Positions 57,016-64,000 of a stretch of DNA of 64,000 nt are shown here, one piece after another. The notes under the pieces are model-generated. The model was given only the letters and a program-made list of their open reading frames with translations, did not search any database and was not told where the DNA came from. The DNA is from Bowmanella denitrificans (GTDB lineage: Bacteria > Pseudomonadota > Gammaproteobacteria > Enterobacterales > Alteromonadaceae): positions 2,589 to 66,588 of the forward strand of contig NZ_PEBU01000009.1 of assembly GCF_002887595.1 (NCBI RefSeq). Reading direction: 5' to 3'. The translations under genes and the position numbers were made by a program. The stretch's first letter is position 1. The number at the start of each line of letters is the position of its first letter.

Positions 57016-57927
57016 ATGGTAACAACACCAGCCCAACTAATAGCCCGCCTGCCGGTACAAAACCGGCTTGGCGAAGGGGTGCTTTATCATCAGGCGACAG
57101 ATTCTGTGTACTGGACAGATATCAAAGGTGGTGGTTTGTACCGGCATAGCCTGACAGATAATCAAACGCAGCACTTTGAACCGCCGTTTGCCATCAGCGC
57201 CTTTGGCTTTACAGATATTGCCGGATGCCTGTTGGTGGCTTTTGTGCATGCCCTGGCCTTTTATTGGCCAGAAACGGGTGAGGTGCAACGGTTACACGAT
57301 GGTGAATCGCACCTGCCAGGCAACAGGTTTAATGACGGCAAAGTCGGCCCGGATGGCAATTTCTGGATTGGTTCCATGGTGGAAAACCCACAGGCCAATC
57401 CAGCAAAAGCCAGTGCCAGTCTGTATCGACTGGATACACAAGGGGAGCTGACCCGGGCATTTGACGGCATAAGTATTTCCAACGGCTTATGCTGGAGCCC
57501 GGATGCTAGGCAGATGTATCACGCCGACTCTCCCCTTGGCCTGATTCGCCGTTATCGTTTTGTGGATATGCCCGAGCAAGGGCAGCAATTTGTGCAAACA
57601 GAGCAAGGCGCCAGTCCGGATGGTGCCTGTGTGGACAGCCTGGGCAGAATATGGAATGCCCAGTGGGGCGGCAGCCGCGTGGTGTGCTACAGCCCTTCTG
57701 GTAAACCTGTTGGGCAACTGAATTTACCGGTCAGCCAGCCTACCTGCGTAGCCTTGGGTGGAAAACAGGGCAACTTGCTGTTTGTCACCAGTGCCTGGGA
57801 TGAGCTCAGTGATAGCCAGCGTACCAAAGAGCCTTATGCTGGCGACCTGTTTATCTTTGCGGTCGACGCACAGGCTTTGGCCGAGCCCCAATTTAAAGCC
57901 GGGGCCCTGCTCAATAAACAAGTGTAG
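57016..57927 (+). CDS. SMP-30/gluconolactonase-family lactonase, probable galactonolactonase
   Basis: The 303-residue protein is a six-bladed propeller of the SMP-30/gluconolactonase family. The first metal Glu is in LGEGVLYHQ (about 18-26), followed by SVYWTDIKG, the FNDGKVGPDGNFWIG motif (about 101-115), ISNGLCWSPD, YHADSPLGLIRRY and GASPDGACVDSLGRIWNAQW with the last metal Asp. In this operon it would open galactono-1,5-lactone to galactonate. ATG 57016 is adopted; a GTG at 57004 overlaps the symporter stop. Alternatives within the family are gluconolactonase or arabinolactonase. Confidence 0.9.
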   Translation: MVTTPAQLIARLPVQNRLGEGVLYHQATDSVYWTDIKGGGLYRHSLTDNQTQHFEPPFAISAFGFTDIAGCLLVAFVHALAFYWPETGEVQRLHDGESHLPGNRFNDGKVGPDGNFWIGSMVENPQANPAKASASLYRLDTQGELTRAFDGISISNGLCWSPDARQMYHADSPLGLIRRYRFVDMPEQGQQFVQTEQGASPDGACVDSLGRIWNAQWGGSRVVCYSPSGKPVGQLNLPVSQPTCVALGGKQGNLLFVTSAWDELSDSQRTKEPYAGDLFIFAVDAQALAEPQFKAGALLNKQV

Positions 57928-57976
57928 GAAAATCAGGCAGAAATCTGGTATCCATCGCCTGACTCCATTAACATAC

Positions 57977-57996
57977 AAATAGTATATAAATACGGT
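57977..57996 (+). promoter_or_regulatory. Putative galactose-regulon operator C (regulator gene)
   Basis: AAATAGTATATAAATACGGT, with core TATAAATA at 57985-57992 and GTAT/ATAC arms, lies 9 bases before the GntR start. Autoregulation is likely. Confidence 0.45.
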
Positions 57997-58004
57997 GGCA
58001 ATGC

Positions 58005-58712
58005 ATGCTTCAAACAGCCAATCATAATAATCTCACCCACCAACTGGTGCATGAGCTGGGTAAAGCCATAGTGCGCGAGCAATTTGCCGTGGGTGAAGGG
58101 CTGCCATCGGAAGCAGAAATCTGTAACCGCTATCAGATAAGCCGCACCGCCACCCGCGAAGCGGTAAAAATGCTGGCAGCCAAAGGCTTGCTGGTGTCGC
58201 GCCCACGCAAAGGCATTACTGTACAAAGCCGGGAACACTGGAACTTGTTTGATCCCGATGTGCTGGACTGGATCTTATCCAGCACCCCCAGCCTGCAAAC
58301 CCTGCGGGATTTTCTGCAACTGCGTCTGGCCATTGAGCCCGAAGCGGCGGCACTGGCCGCCAAAAATGCCAAACCTGAAGATATTAAGGCCATTGGTAAT
58401 GCCCTGGCGCGGATGAAAGCCGCCGAGGAAGGCCTGGAAGACCCACTGGAAGCCGATATCGACTTCCATTCAGCTATCCTGCGTGCCAGCAAAAACCCGT
58501 TCTTTATGCAATTGCGCAGTTTTATTGAAACGGCCCTTAAAGTCAGCATTCGCTTTACTAACCAGTTTAAAGGCGTCGATACCGCCAGTTATGAGGAACA
58601 TCGTAAGATATACGATGCCATTGCGGCCGGTGATGCGCCGCTTGCACATCAAACCTCGCACGCCATGGAAGCTGAGGCCCTGCAACTAATTGAAGGCCGG
58701 ATTAAGGCCTGA
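58005..58712 (+). CDS. GntR/FadR-family regulator of the galactonate pathway
   Basis: The 235-residue protein has an N-terminal winged helix (EGLPSEAEICNRYQISRTATREAVKML, residues about 28-54) and an FCD ligand-binding domain (LRDFLQLRLAIEPEAAALA and DFHSAILRASKNPFF, His in the metal pocket). In E. coli DgoR represses the dgo genes and responds to galactonate; this protein is a likely counterpart because it is between the lactonase and galactose dehydrogenase genes. Its own putative operator C is just upstream. Candidate ligands are galactonate or KDGal. Confidence 0.9.
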   Translation: MLQTANHNNLTHQLVHELGKAIVREQFAVGEGLPSEAEICNRYQISRTATREAVKMLAAKGLLVSRPRKGITVQSREHWNLFDPDVLDWILSSTPSLQTLRDFLQLRLAIEPEAAALAAKNAKPEDIKAIGNALARMKAAEEGLEDPLEADIDFHSAILRASKNPFFMQLRSFIETALKVSIRFTNQFKGVDTASYEEHRKIYDAIAAGDAPLAHQTSHAMEAEALQLIEGRIKA

Positions 58713-59022
58713 GATAAGCGCTGCTCAGCTGTTGGCAGCATAGAAGCAACCTGCGCAGCCTGAAGACTGGGATGTCTGTAGCCTGACTCCTCGCACTGCG
58801 CCGCTGTCAGCGTATTTCTCAGTTGAATGATTTACATCGCCGTCCTTACACAGAGCAGGATGTCTCGATGCTCTTTGTCTCACAACCTATCGTTCTGAAT
58901 AGCCTGAACAGCGCCCTGCAACGGCAGTTTTTCTGCGTCCGCAGAAATTCAGGCTTTTCCTTTTAAAACCAGACAGTTATTTAAGGTCCTTGCGGCCGGG
59001 TTATTTTTCTTATACTGACAAG

Positions 59023-59051
59023 TTAGCAGGTTGATTTGACCAACGTATAAT
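59023..59051 (+). promoter_or_regulatory. Candidate promoter of the galactose catabolic operon
   Basis: TTAGCA (59023-59028) and a perfect -10 TATAAT (59046-59051) are 17 bases apart. The start site would fall near 59058, inside operator D, so binding of a repressor would block it. Another -10-like TATACT is at 59011-59016. Confidence 0.5.
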
Positions 59052-59069
59052 TATATTATAAATAATATA
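59052..59069 (+). promoter_or_regulatory. Putative galactose-regulon operator D (perfect palindrome)
   Basis: TATATTAT and ATAATATA form perfect 8-base arms around AA; the TATAAATA core is at 59057-59064. It is the best palindrome of the four sites and lies 34 bases before the SDR start, over the expected transcription start. Confidence 0.6.
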
Positions 59070-59102
59070 TTGAGATGCATGGTAGATGCACAGGAGGCTT
59101 TG

Positions 59103-59864
59103 ATGTTCGGACAATATAGCGATCTCTCCAACGCCCGGGTGTTTATCACCGGCGGCGGCTCAGGTATAGGTGCCGCATTGGTCAGGGCCTTTATTGCGCA
59201 AGGCGCACAGGTAGCCTTTGTGGACATACAAACGCAAGCCGCAGCGGCGTTGAACGCCCAATTACAGGCCGACTATTCACGCCAGGCCTATTTTCAATCC
59301 TGTGATATCCGTGACATTAGTGCCTTGCAGCGCTGTATCGAAAATGCCTGTGCAGAGATGGACGGGGTGGACGTGCTGATCAATAACGCTGCCTCGGATA
59401 ACCGTCATAGCCTGGCCAGCCTGACCCCAGAACAATGGGACGATAGTTTGAATATCAACCTGCGCCCACATCTGTTTGCTACCCAGGCGGTCGCCTCACT
59501 GATGGCCAATCAGGGCCGTGGCAGTGTTATCAATATCGGCTCGAATTCAGCCTTGCTGGGCCTGACCGGCTACCCGGCCTATGTAGCGGCCAAGTCTGCT
59601 ATTTTGGGGTTAAGCAAGGCTCTGGCCCGTGAACTGGGGCCAAGTGGTATCAGGGTAAACAGCCTGATCCCAGGCTGGGTGATGACCGAGCGTCAGAAAC
59701 AGTTGTGGGCAACCCCGGAAGCGGTGGCACAGTGCCTGGAGCAGCAAGCACTTAAGGATTGTATTGAAGAACAGGATATTGCCGAAGCCGCGCTGTTTCT
59801 GGCATCGCAAGCTTCCCGAATGCTGACCGGCCAGGCCCTGGTGGTCGACGGCGGACGTGTATAA
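59103..59864 (+). CDS. SDR-family galactose dehydrogenase
   Basis: The 253-residue protein is a classical SDR with GGGSGIGAALV near the N terminus, VDVLINNAAS, GSVINIGSNSA with the catalytic Ser, and PAYVAAKSAILG with Tyr/Lys. Operon context makes it an NAD(P)-dependent D-galactose 1-dehydrogenase giving galactonolactone. AGGAGG lies 6-7 bases before ATG 59103, so the TTG start at 59070 is rejected. It could oxidise other aldoses of similar shape, such as L-arabinose or fucose. Confidence 0.85.
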   Translation: MFGQYSDLSNARVFITGGGSGIGAALVRAFIAQGAQVAFVDIQTQAAAALNAQLQADYSRQAYFQSCDIRDISALQRCIENACAEMDGVDVLINNAASDNRHSLASLTPEQWDDSLNINLRPHLFATQAVASLMANQGRGSVINIGSNSALLGLTGYPAYVAAKSAILGLSKALARELGPSGIRVNSLIPGWVMTERQKQLWATPEAVAQCLEQQALKDCIEEQDIAEAALFLASQASRMLTGQALVVDGGRV

Positions 59865-59866
59865 AC

Positions 59867-60769
59867 ATGCTTGCCATTGATTGGGGCTCCAGCAGTTTTC
59901 GCGCCTGGCATCTGAATGCCGCGGGCGACATTCTGGCTAAGCTCAGCACACAAAAGGGCATCCTGAGCTTTCAGGGCCAGGGTTTTGCGGATTATCTGCA
60001 AGCCCATTGCGGCCCCTGGCTGGCGCAGTCCACCACAGTCATCATGGCCGGTATGGTTGGCAGTCGCAATGGCTGGCAGGAAGTGCCTTATTTGCCCTGC
60101 CCTGCCGGGGCTGAAGATATCACTGCTGCCCTGACAAGTTTGCACAGCGAGCTACACCCTAATATGCAACTGGTGCCCGGTCTGCAATACGCCGGTCACA
60201 GCGGCCTGATGGATGTGATGCGGGGTGAGGAAACTCAAATTATCGGCGCTTTGCAGTTAACCGAAATGAACGAAGCCTTGTTGTGTCTGCCAGGTACTCA
60301 TAGCAAGTGGGCCCGGGTCGAATATGGCAGCATCACCGCATTTTCCACCTTCTTCAGCGGCGAACTCTTTGCCTTGTTAACCAAACACAGCTCGCTGGCT
60401 GGGGTATGCGATATCCAGGTACATGATGAACCCGCTTTTTTACTCGGCCTGGAACAAGCCGCAGATATACGTGGATTATCCCATCTGCTGTTTAGCCCAA
60501 GAGCCGCCGTGGTTACCGGCCAGATGCGCCCACAGCAGGCAGGCAGTTATTTGTCCGGTTTGATTATCGGCGCTGAAATCCAGGGCGCCCGCCGGGCACT
60601 GATCGAGCCGGGGCTGCTCAGTGCTGATAAACCACTGCTGTTGGTCGGCTCTGAGGTACTGACCCAACGTTACCAGCAGGCGCTGGCGTTTTACCAATTA
60701 CCCTGCCGGACCATCTCCGGCGAACAGGCGGTATTAGCCGGCCTGTACCGCCTGGCCACCGGCCAGTAA
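59867..60769 (+). CDS. dgoK: 2-dehydro-3-deoxygalactonokinase
   Basis: DgoK (300 residues) phosphorylates KDGal to KDPGal. The family core is AIDWGSSSFRAWHL at the start, IMAGMVGSRNGWQE near 62, VMRGEETQIIGALQ near 119 and LCLPGTHSKWARVE near 140, all typical of the DgoK subgroup of the ASKHA fold. The ATG is 2 bases after the SDR stop. The product is used by the aldolase of the next gene. Confidence 0.95.
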   Translation: MLAIDWGSSSFRAWHLNAAGDILAKLSTQKGILSFQGQGFADYLQAHCGPWLAQSTTVIMAGMVGSRNGWQEVPYLPCPAGAEDITAALTSLHSELHPNMQLVPGLQYAGHSGLMDVMRGEETQIIGALQLTEMNEALLCLPGTHSKWARVEYGSITAFSTFFSGELFALLTKHSSLAGVCDIQVHDEPAFLLGLEQAADIRGLSHLLFSPRAAVVTGQMRPQQAGSYLSGLIIGAEIQGARRALIEPGLLSADKPLLLVGSEVLTQRYQQALAFYQLPCRTISGEQAVLAGLYRLATGQ

Positions 60770-60790
60770 CCCTATTTTCAGAGGTAGCAC

Positions 60791-61426
60791 ATGTCTGAGT
60801 CTTCTTACCTGCCGCTGGTTGCCATCCTACGAGGAGTTCAACCGCACGAGTGCCTGAGTCTGGGGCGTATTCTGGTGGATGCCGGTTATCAGATGATCGA
60901 AGTTCCGATGAATTCGCCCACACCGTTGGCGTCCATCGAGTTACTGGCCAAAGAGTTTGGCCAGGATGTGCTGATTGGTGCAGGTACAGTGACTAGCGTG
61001 GAACAGGTTAAGCAGGTTACCGCAGTAGGTGGCAAGCTGATGGTGGCCCCCAATACCAATGCCGACGTAATTCGCGCCGCCAAACAGGCGGGCATGTACT
61101 GTATGCCAGGCTGCATCACGCCCACTGAAGCATTAATTGCGTTGGACGCCGGCGCCGACGCGCTGAAGTTTTTCCCGGCCGAACTCACTCCACCCGCGGT
61201 GATTAAAGCTATTCGCACTATTCTGCCAGCCGGTACTTTGGTTTGTGCGGTTGGCGGCGTTACCAGCAGCAATATGGCCGATTATATGGCCGCAGGCTGC
61301 CGGGGCTTTGGTTTGGGCGGCTCGCTCTATCAGCCCGGCATCAGCGTTGAGGCCTTTAAGCACAATGCCGAAACCTTGATAAACCGTTTTATTTCCCTTA
61401 GTCAGCCCCAGGAGAATCAGGCATGA
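60791..61426 (+). CDS. dgoA: 2-dehydro-3-deoxy-6-phosphogalactonate aldolase
   Basis: This class I aldolase (211 residues) of the KDPG/KDPGal family splits KDPGal to pyruvate and glyceraldehyde 3-phosphate. Motifs are AILRGVQPHE, MIEVPMNSPTPL with the catalytic Glu (about 39), IGAGTV, APNTNADVI, MPGCITPTEA, and the Schiff-base Lys in ADALKFFPAEL (about 127). GAGGTAGCAC precedes the start. It overlaps the dehydratase gene by four bases. KDPGal rather than KDPG is chosen on operon context and the MNSP motif. Confidence 0.93.
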   Translation: MSESSYLPLVAILRGVQPHECLSLGRILVDAGYQMIEVPMNSPTPLASIELLAKEFGQDVLIGAGTVTSVEQVKQVTAVGGKLMVAPNTNADVIRAAKQAGMYCMPGCITPTEALIALDAGADALKFFPAELTPPAVIKAIRTILPAGTLVCAVGGVTSSNMADYMAAGCRGFGLGGSLYQPGISVEAFKHNAETLINRFISLSQPQENQA

Positions 61427-63201
61427 AAAAGGACATTTCACTGCGTAGCCGAGCGTGGTTTAACGACGATTCCAACCCGGATATGACCGCCCTGTACCTG
61501 GAAAAGTATCTGAACTACGGCCTAACCATTGAAGAGCTGCAAGGCGGTAAACCTATTATTGGTATTGCCCAGACCGGCTCAGATTTAGTGCCCTGTAACC
61601 GCGCCCATATTGAGCTGGCCGAGCGTTTAAAAGCCGGTATCCGCGATGCAGGCGGTATTCCCATTGAATTTCCTGTGCATCCCATCCAGGAAACCGGCCG
61701 TCGCCCCACTGCGGCGCTGGATCGCAATCTGCAATGTCTGTCGCTGATTGAAGTGCTGCATGGCTACCCTATTGATGCCGTAGTACTGACCACCGGCTGT
61801 GATAAAACCACCCCGGCCCTGCTGATGGGCGCAGCCAGCGTTAATATTCCTGCCATCGCTTACTCGGTGGGGCCGATGCTTAATGGCCGCTATAAAGGCC
61901 AGTGTGTCGGCTCCGGGACTATTATCTGGGATGCCAGAAAACGCCTGGCCAAAGGTGATATCGACTACAACGAATTTATCGCTGAAGTGGCCAGTTCGGC
62001 CCCTTCCAGCGGCCATTGCAATACCATGGGCACGGCGCTGACCATGAACTGCCTGGCCGAAGCTCTGGGTATGATGCTGCCTGGCTGTGCTTCTATTCCG
62101 GCGCCCTACCGCGAGCGGGCGCAAATGGCCTACCATACCGGCAAGCGAATTGTAGAGATGGTGTGGGAAGACCTCACGCCAGAGAAAATATTAACCCGCG
62201 ATGCGTTTGAAAATGCTATCCGGGTGTGCTCTGCGCTGGGCGGTTCCACCAATGCGCCTATTCATATCAATGCCATCGCCGCGCATGCCGGTGTGGATAT
62301 AAAAATTCAGGACTGGCAGGCGGTGGGCCAGCATATTCCGCAATTGGTCAACTGCCAGCCGGTAGGTAAATACCTGAGCGAAGACTTTCATAATGCCGGT
62401 GGCTTACCCGCCGTTATCGGCCAGTTACTGCAGGCTGACTTACTTAACGCCCAGGCCCTGACGGTTACCGGCAAGTGCATTGGCGAGAATTGCCAGGGCG
62501 CACCGCTGTACAATACCGACGTAATCTATCAGGTTGACTCGCCCGTTAAACAACAAGCTGGCTTGATGGTGCTGTCCGGTAACTTGTTTGATTCGGCGAT
62601 TATGAAAGTCTCGGCCATTGATGCTGACTTCCGTCAGCGTTATTTATCTGACCCGGCCAGGCCAAATTGTTTTACCGCCCGCGCAATTGTGTTTAACGGC
62701 CCGGAGGAATATCACAGCCAGATTGACAACCCTGAACTGGATATCGATGAAAACTGCATTCTGGTGATGCGCTATACCGGGCCCAAGGGCTATCCCGGTT
62801 CGGCAGAGGTAGTCAATATGCAGCCGCCCAAGGCCTTGCTGGAGCGCGGTATCAGCTCACTGCCCACCATGGGTGATGGCCGTCAAAGCGGTACCTCTGG
62901 CTCGCCTTCTATTCTGAATGCCTCGCCGGAAGCGGCCGATGGTGGCGGATTGGCGCTGCTGAAAAGCTGCGATCTGGTAATGGTGGATTTAAATCAGGGT
63001 AGCGTGAATGTGCAAATAAGCAGCGAGGAACTGGCTCAGCGTCGCGCCGAGCTGGACCTGCAAAGCCAGTATCCGGCCAACCAGACCTGGTGGCAGGAAA
63101 TCTACCGGGCCAAAGTGTCCAATCTGGATGAAGGAGCGGTATTTGTGGATATGCTCAAATACCGCCGTCTGCGCGACAAGTTACCCCGTCATTCGCACTA
63201 G
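61423..63201 (+). CDS. IlvD/Edd-family sugar-acid dehydratase, probable galactonate dehydratase
   Basis: The 592-residue protein belongs to the IlvD/Edd family of Fe-S dehydratases. The cluster Cys are in SDLVPCNRAH (about 60), LTTGCDKTTP (about 128) and SGHCNTMG (about 200). Further motifs are GGSTNAPIHINAIAAH, GPKGYPGSAEV and GDGRQSGTSGSPSILN. Length and motifs match the pentonate/galactonate subgroup. In this operon it would replace the enolase-type DgoD and make KDGal from galactonate. The start lies in an ATGA overlap with dgoA. Confidence 0.9.
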   Translation: MKKDISLRSRAWFNDDSNPDMTALYLEKYLNYGLTIEELQGGKPIIGIAQTGSDLVPCNRAHIELAERLKAGIRDAGGIPIEFPVHPIQETGRRPTAALDRNLQCLSLIEVLHGYPIDAVVLTTGCDKTTPALLMGAASVNIPAIAYSVGPMLNGRYKGQCVGSGTIIWDARKRLAKGDIDYNEFIAEVASSAPSSGHCNTMGTALTMNCLAEALGMMLPGCASIPAPYRERAQMAYHTGKRIVEMVWEDLTPEKILTRDAFENAIRVCSALGGSTNAPIHINAIAAHAGVDIKIQDWQAVGQHIPQLVNCQPVGKYLSEDFHNAGGLPAVIGQLLQADLLNAQALTVTGKCIGENCQGAPLYNTDVIYQVDSPVKQQAGLMVLSGNLFDSAIMKVSAIDADFRQRYLSDPARPNCFTARAIVFNGPEEYHSQIDNPELDIDENCILVMRYTGPKGYPGSAEVVNMQPPKALLERGISSLPTMGDGRQSGTSGSPSILNASPEAADGGGLALLKSCDLVMVDLNQGSVNVQISSEELAQRRAELDLQSQYPANQTWWQEIYRAKVSNLDEGAVFVDMLKYRRLRDKLPRHSH

Positions 63202-63239
63202 GGGCTGTTTTATCTTTCGATTATAGACAACCAGCCCCT
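63200..63239. terminator. Possible terminator between convergent genes
   Basis: AGGGGCTG and CAGCCCCT form an 8-base stem with a 24-base loop just after the dehydratase stop. The loop is long, so the terminator is uncertain. Confidence 0.4.
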
Positions 63240-63252
63240 AATCCTGACCCAA

Positions 63253-63618
63253 TCAGGCCGTCTTCAGCTTATCCTGATAAGGCGGCCAGCCAAGGGGTTT
63301 TCCGGCCAGCACATGCAAGTGCAAATGATAAACGGTCTGGCCCCCATAAGGGTTGCAGTTCATTACCGCCCGGTAGCCCTCTTCGGCAAAGCCCATTTTC
63401 TCGGCCAGCCTGGCAGCCACCACATACAAATGCCCGACCAGCTCGCGGTCGGCTTCTTCAATATCATTGATAGTGGCGATGGGCTTTTTGGGAATCACCA
63501 GAAAATGCACCGGCGCCTGGGGATTAATATCCTTAAAGGCCAGTGATAAGTCATCTTCATGAATAATCTCGGCGGGAATTTCCCGGTTAATAATCTTGGT
63601 AAACAAGGTGTCTGACAT
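63253..63618 (-). CDS. hinT: HIT-family nucleotide hydrolase (HinT-like)
   Basis: The 121-residue protein is a histidine-triad enzyme hydrolysing purine nucleoside phosphoramidates. The HIT motif HLHLHVL is at about residues 101-107, preceded by LFTKIINREIPAEIIHEDD and VHFLVIPKKPI typical of the HinT subgroup, with the C-terminal GWPPY. It lies 16 bases downstream of uppP on the same strand, so both may be in one transcript. Confidence 0.95.
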   Translation of the reverse strand: MSDTLFTKIINREIPAEIIHEDDLSLAFKDINPQAPVHFLVIPKKPIATINDIEEADRELVGHLYVVAARLAEKMGFAEEGYRAVMNCNPYGGQTVYHLHLHVLAGKPLGWPPYQDKLKTA

Positions 63619-63634
63619 AACAGCGTCCCGGCAA

Positions 63635-64000
63635 TTAACTAAACACGAACACTAACAATACCACACCCAGCAGCAGTCGGTAGATTACAAATGGCAGCAT
63701 ACCAATGCGGGAAATCCAGGTCAGGAACAACTTAATACACAGATAGGCACTGACGAAGGAGAAAAGCGCGCCATACAGCATCGCCTGCCAGTCAACCGCA
63801 TGTTCGCTGGCCGCCAGGTCCAGTGACACCAGCAATCCCGCACCAAGAATGGTGGGAATAGACAGCAAAAATGAAAATCTGGCGGCACTTTCCCGATCCA
63901 GTCCGGCCATCAATCCAGCCGTCATGGTAATACCTGAACGGGACGTGCCCGGGATAATTGCCAAAGCCTGAGCAAAACCAACAAACAGTGCGCTTTTCCA
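63635..64000 (-). CDS. uppP: Undecaprenyl-diphosphatase UppP, cut by window end
   Basis: The frame is open to the window end, so the N-terminal part lies outside; 121 residues are visible. The active-site motif IIPGTSRSG is present, followed by the [17 protein letters not shown]-type second motif and four or more membrane helices. UppP recycles undecaprenyl pyrophosphate, giving bacitracin resistance. In the window the first codons read W-K-S-A-L-F-V. The TTG at 63964 is an internal Leu codon and not the start. Confidence 0.93.
   Translation of the reverse strand, partial: WKSALFVGFAQALAIIPGTSRSGITMTAGLMAGLDRESAARFSFLLSIPTILGAGLLVSLDLAASEHAVDWQAMLYGALFSFVSAYLCIKLFLTWISRIGMLPFVIYRLLLGVVLLVFVFS

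Larger units (their letters stand above)
58713..59102. other. Promoter spacer before the galactose catabolic genes
   Basis: About 390 bases between the GntR gene and galactose dehydrogenase. The first part shows no gene and no clear terminator. The last 80 bases contain a promoter-like pair and the perfect operator D. Confidence 0.55.

Overview
The window looks like chromosomal DNA of a Gammaproteobacterium, most likely an Alteromonadales-type marine or brackish heterotroph. This is inferred from the fused thiD-thiE gene behind a TPP riboswitch, an EfpL (YeiP) homologue, sodium/solute symporters paired with catabolic operons, a periplasm-targeted GH2 beta-galactosidase feeding an oxidative galactose pathway, and many intergenic repeats. 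No rRNA or tRNA gene was recognised, so the assignment rests on gene content only.

Region 1 (1-10171, all + strand) is the early half of a Mu-like transposable phage. It encodes a DDE transposase (MuA type), a MuB-type ATPase, DUF2786, DUF3164, HU, a protein with three winged-helix-like modules, GemA and Mor, followed by nine small genes without recognised function. No lysis, head or tail gene follows Mor. The block ends in a repeat-rich spacer (10172-10681), so this is a decayed prophage or a satellite-like element.

Region 2 (10.7-17.2 kb) holds a tightly packed minus-strand operon: a membrane-anchored exported protein, a sodium/solute symporter, a 40-aa membrane peptide, an aspartate-carbamoyltransferase-like enzyme lacking key aspartate-binding residues, and an AsnB-type amidotransferase. 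An M20-family N-carbamoyl amidohydrolase gene is divergent. Together they look like an uncharacterised carbamoyl/ureido-compound system. Region 3 (17.7-20.2 kb) has small genes, a papain-like protease remnant and an orphan Tae4/Tai4 type VI effector-immunity pair.

Region 4 (20.3-26.8 kb) is the thiamine operon: TPP riboswitch, thiC, thiDE, thiF, thiS, thiG, thiH. Region 5 (26.8-48 kb) is a mixed stretch: a VOC protein, a Cys-repeat exported protein, a TonB receptor with a candidate Fur box, two TetR regulators, a methyltransferase, a frameshifted GNAT gene, efpL, a RelE/RelB-type toxin-antitoxin pair, a fused secDF, a Tat-exported Dabb protein, PhoD phosphatase, NADH dehydrogenase II, an FG-GAP propeller protein and small exported or membrane proteins. 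Its spacers carry several repeat families.

Region 6 (48-52 kb) pairs a kinase-phospholyase fusion with an ALDH7-type dehydrogenase, which fits 5-hydroxylysine breakdown to 2-aminoadipate. Region 7 (52-63.2 kb) is a complete galactoside regulon: beta-galactosidase, SGLT-type symporter, lactonase, GntR regulator, galactose dehydrogenase, KDGal kinase, KDPGal aldolase and an IlvD/Edd dehydratase. Four AT-rich sites sharing TATAAATA lie upstream of its transcription units. The window closes with a HIT-family protein and a partial uppP.
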